Below are positions 5,381 to 5,746 of a stretch of DNA of 5,746 nucleotides, piece after piece (position 1 is the first letter of the stretch; every line of letters begins with the position of its first letter). The translations under genes and the position numbers were made by a program. This stretch comes from Clostridia bacterium (GTDB lineage: Bacteria; Bacillota; Clostridia; Oscillospirales; CAG-272). The stretch is taken from the NCBI GenBank assembly GCA_017379815.1, contig JAFNVK010000128.1, positions 1 through 5,746 on the forward strand. Direction: 5' to 3'. The notes beneath the pieces are model-generated. The model did no database searches. It was not told the DNA's origin and worked only from the letters and a program-made list of their open reading frames with translations.

Positions 5381-5575
5381 ATGGAAGAAAAGAAGCTAAA
5401 CGATAACTGCTGCCATACGTGCAAGCACATTAAGGGAATCAAGTGCAACGTGCAGAATTGCTACTATCACGATTGCGACACCTATTGCACTGCAAATGAG
5501 ATCGCCGTTGGTCCTCGCAGTGCCGACAGCAGCAGCGAAACGCTCTGCGCAACCTTCAAGCCGAAGGAGCATTGA
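5381..5575 (+). CDS. Small cysteine-rich DUF1540-type protein
   Basis: This complete 64-residue protein starts at ATG 5381, with AAGGAG (5368-5373) and a 7-base gap. It has eight cysteines: Cys10, 11, 14, 22, 27, 32, 36 and 56. Residues about 20-58 fit the DUF1540 pattern common in Clostridia: IKCNVQNC, a short turn with two cysteines, then CTANEIAVG and ETLCATFKP. Function is unknown in this family; the cysteine pattern suggests a small metal-binding or disulfide-stabilised domain. The N-terminal CCHTCKH adds an extra cysteine/histidine cluster before the core, possibly a second metal site. It has no signal peptide. It forms a one-gene transcription unit between its own promoter and a strong terminator, divergent from the phosphoesterase. 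Domain assignment is by eye. Confidence 0.9.
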   Translation: MEEKKLNDNCCHTCKHIKGIKCNVQNCYYHDCDTYCTANEIAVGPRSADSSSETLCATFKPKEH

Positions 5576-5609
5576 CGAGCAGGTAGATCAACCCTCGTTT
5601 ATCCTCGGG

Positions 5610-5645
5610 CGTTGCCGGGTCGATCAGACTCGGCAACGTTTTTTT
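5610..5645 (+). terminator. Strong rho-independent terminator after the DUF1540-type gene
   Basis: CGTTGCCG (5610-5617) pairs perfectly with CGGCAACG (5631-5638). The stem can extend by GGT/ACT, including one G-U pair, leaving a 7-base loop, and it is followed by seven T residues (5639-5645). It works only on the + strand, since no T-run follows the stem on the - strand. It begins 34 bases after the stop codon of the cysteine gene. Confidence 0.95.
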
Positions 5646-5654
5646 ATTCAAGGA

Positions 5655-5746
5655 TCAGTCAAGAAATGCGAGGATCGCTTTCTTCATCTCATCGCGATCG
5701 ATCACCGCATCAAAGCGTACCGTGCGGGACTCAAGACCCGAAAGCG
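5655..5746 (-). CDS. C-terminal end of an unidentified gene (5' part outside window)
   Basis: Reading the - strand from the right edge, one frame stays open and ends at TGA (5657-5655). It gives 29 residues: LSGLESRTVRFDAVIDRD, then EMKKAILAFLD. The other two frames stop within 45 bases. The codons are GC-rich at third positions, like the neighbouring genes. The piece looks like a beta-strand followed by a closing amphipathic helix, common at the end of cytoplasmic enzymes. I do not recognise the family. It converges on the DUF1540-type gene, with the terminator at 5610-5645 between them. It shows no - strand terminator of its own. Confidence 0.6.
   Translation of the reverse strand, partial: LSGLESRTVRFDAVIDRDEMKKAILAFLD

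Noticed and set aside
1..5746. CRISPR array, tRNA, rRNA or riboswitch of a known class
   Set aside because: No regularly spaced repeats, cloverleaf-like segment or recognisable riboswitch core was seen on reading both strands.

Overview
This window looks like a chromosomal segment of a Gram-positive, moderately GC-rich anaerobe of the Clostridia (an Oscillospirales or Christensenellales type is my guess). The evidence is the tig-clpP-clpX gene order, strong GGAGG-type ribosome binding sites, a small DUF1540-type cysteine protein and a cysteine-rich protein of a kind I associate with clostridial spore formers. The lineage is inferred from gene content and style, not from a marker gene.

Left edge (1-573, + strand): the C-terminal 190 residues of a large serine recombinase, in AT-richer sequence that looks foreign. 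It runs directly into the 3' part of a host-like cysteine-rich gene (603-989 by the first start codon, but open in frame further upstream). That gene has no convincing start or ribosome binding site of its own. Its frame keeps encoding cysteines back into the last codons of the recombinase. The simplest reading is that an integrated element, with its integrase at the border, has split this gene, so an attachment junction lies around 530-600. This is the most interesting part of the window.

Middle (1006-4533): a bidirectional terminator separates the cysteine-rich gene from the convergent protein quality-control operon on the - strand. In transcription order the operon is tig (trigger factor, 4408-3131), clpP (protease, 3055-2444) and clpX (AAA+ unfoldase, 2413-1046). 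A near-consensus sigma-A promoter lies before tig and a perfect 9-bp stem-loop lies between tig and clpP. Trigger factor folds nascent chains at the ribosome; ClpX unfolds tagged or damaged proteins and feeds them to ClpP. All catalytic and binding motifs are intact.

Right part (4511-5746): a complete COG1768-like metallophosphoesterase (- strand) ends in its own terminator just upstream of the tig promoter. Divergent from it is a 64-residue, eight-cysteine DUF1540-type protein (+ strand), with a likely promoter overlapping the phosphoesterase start and a very strong terminator after it. The last 92 bases hold the C-terminal end of an unidentified - strand gene.

No tRNA, rRNA, CRISPR array or insertion-sequence end was seen. 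No gene-free stretch exceeds 300 bases.
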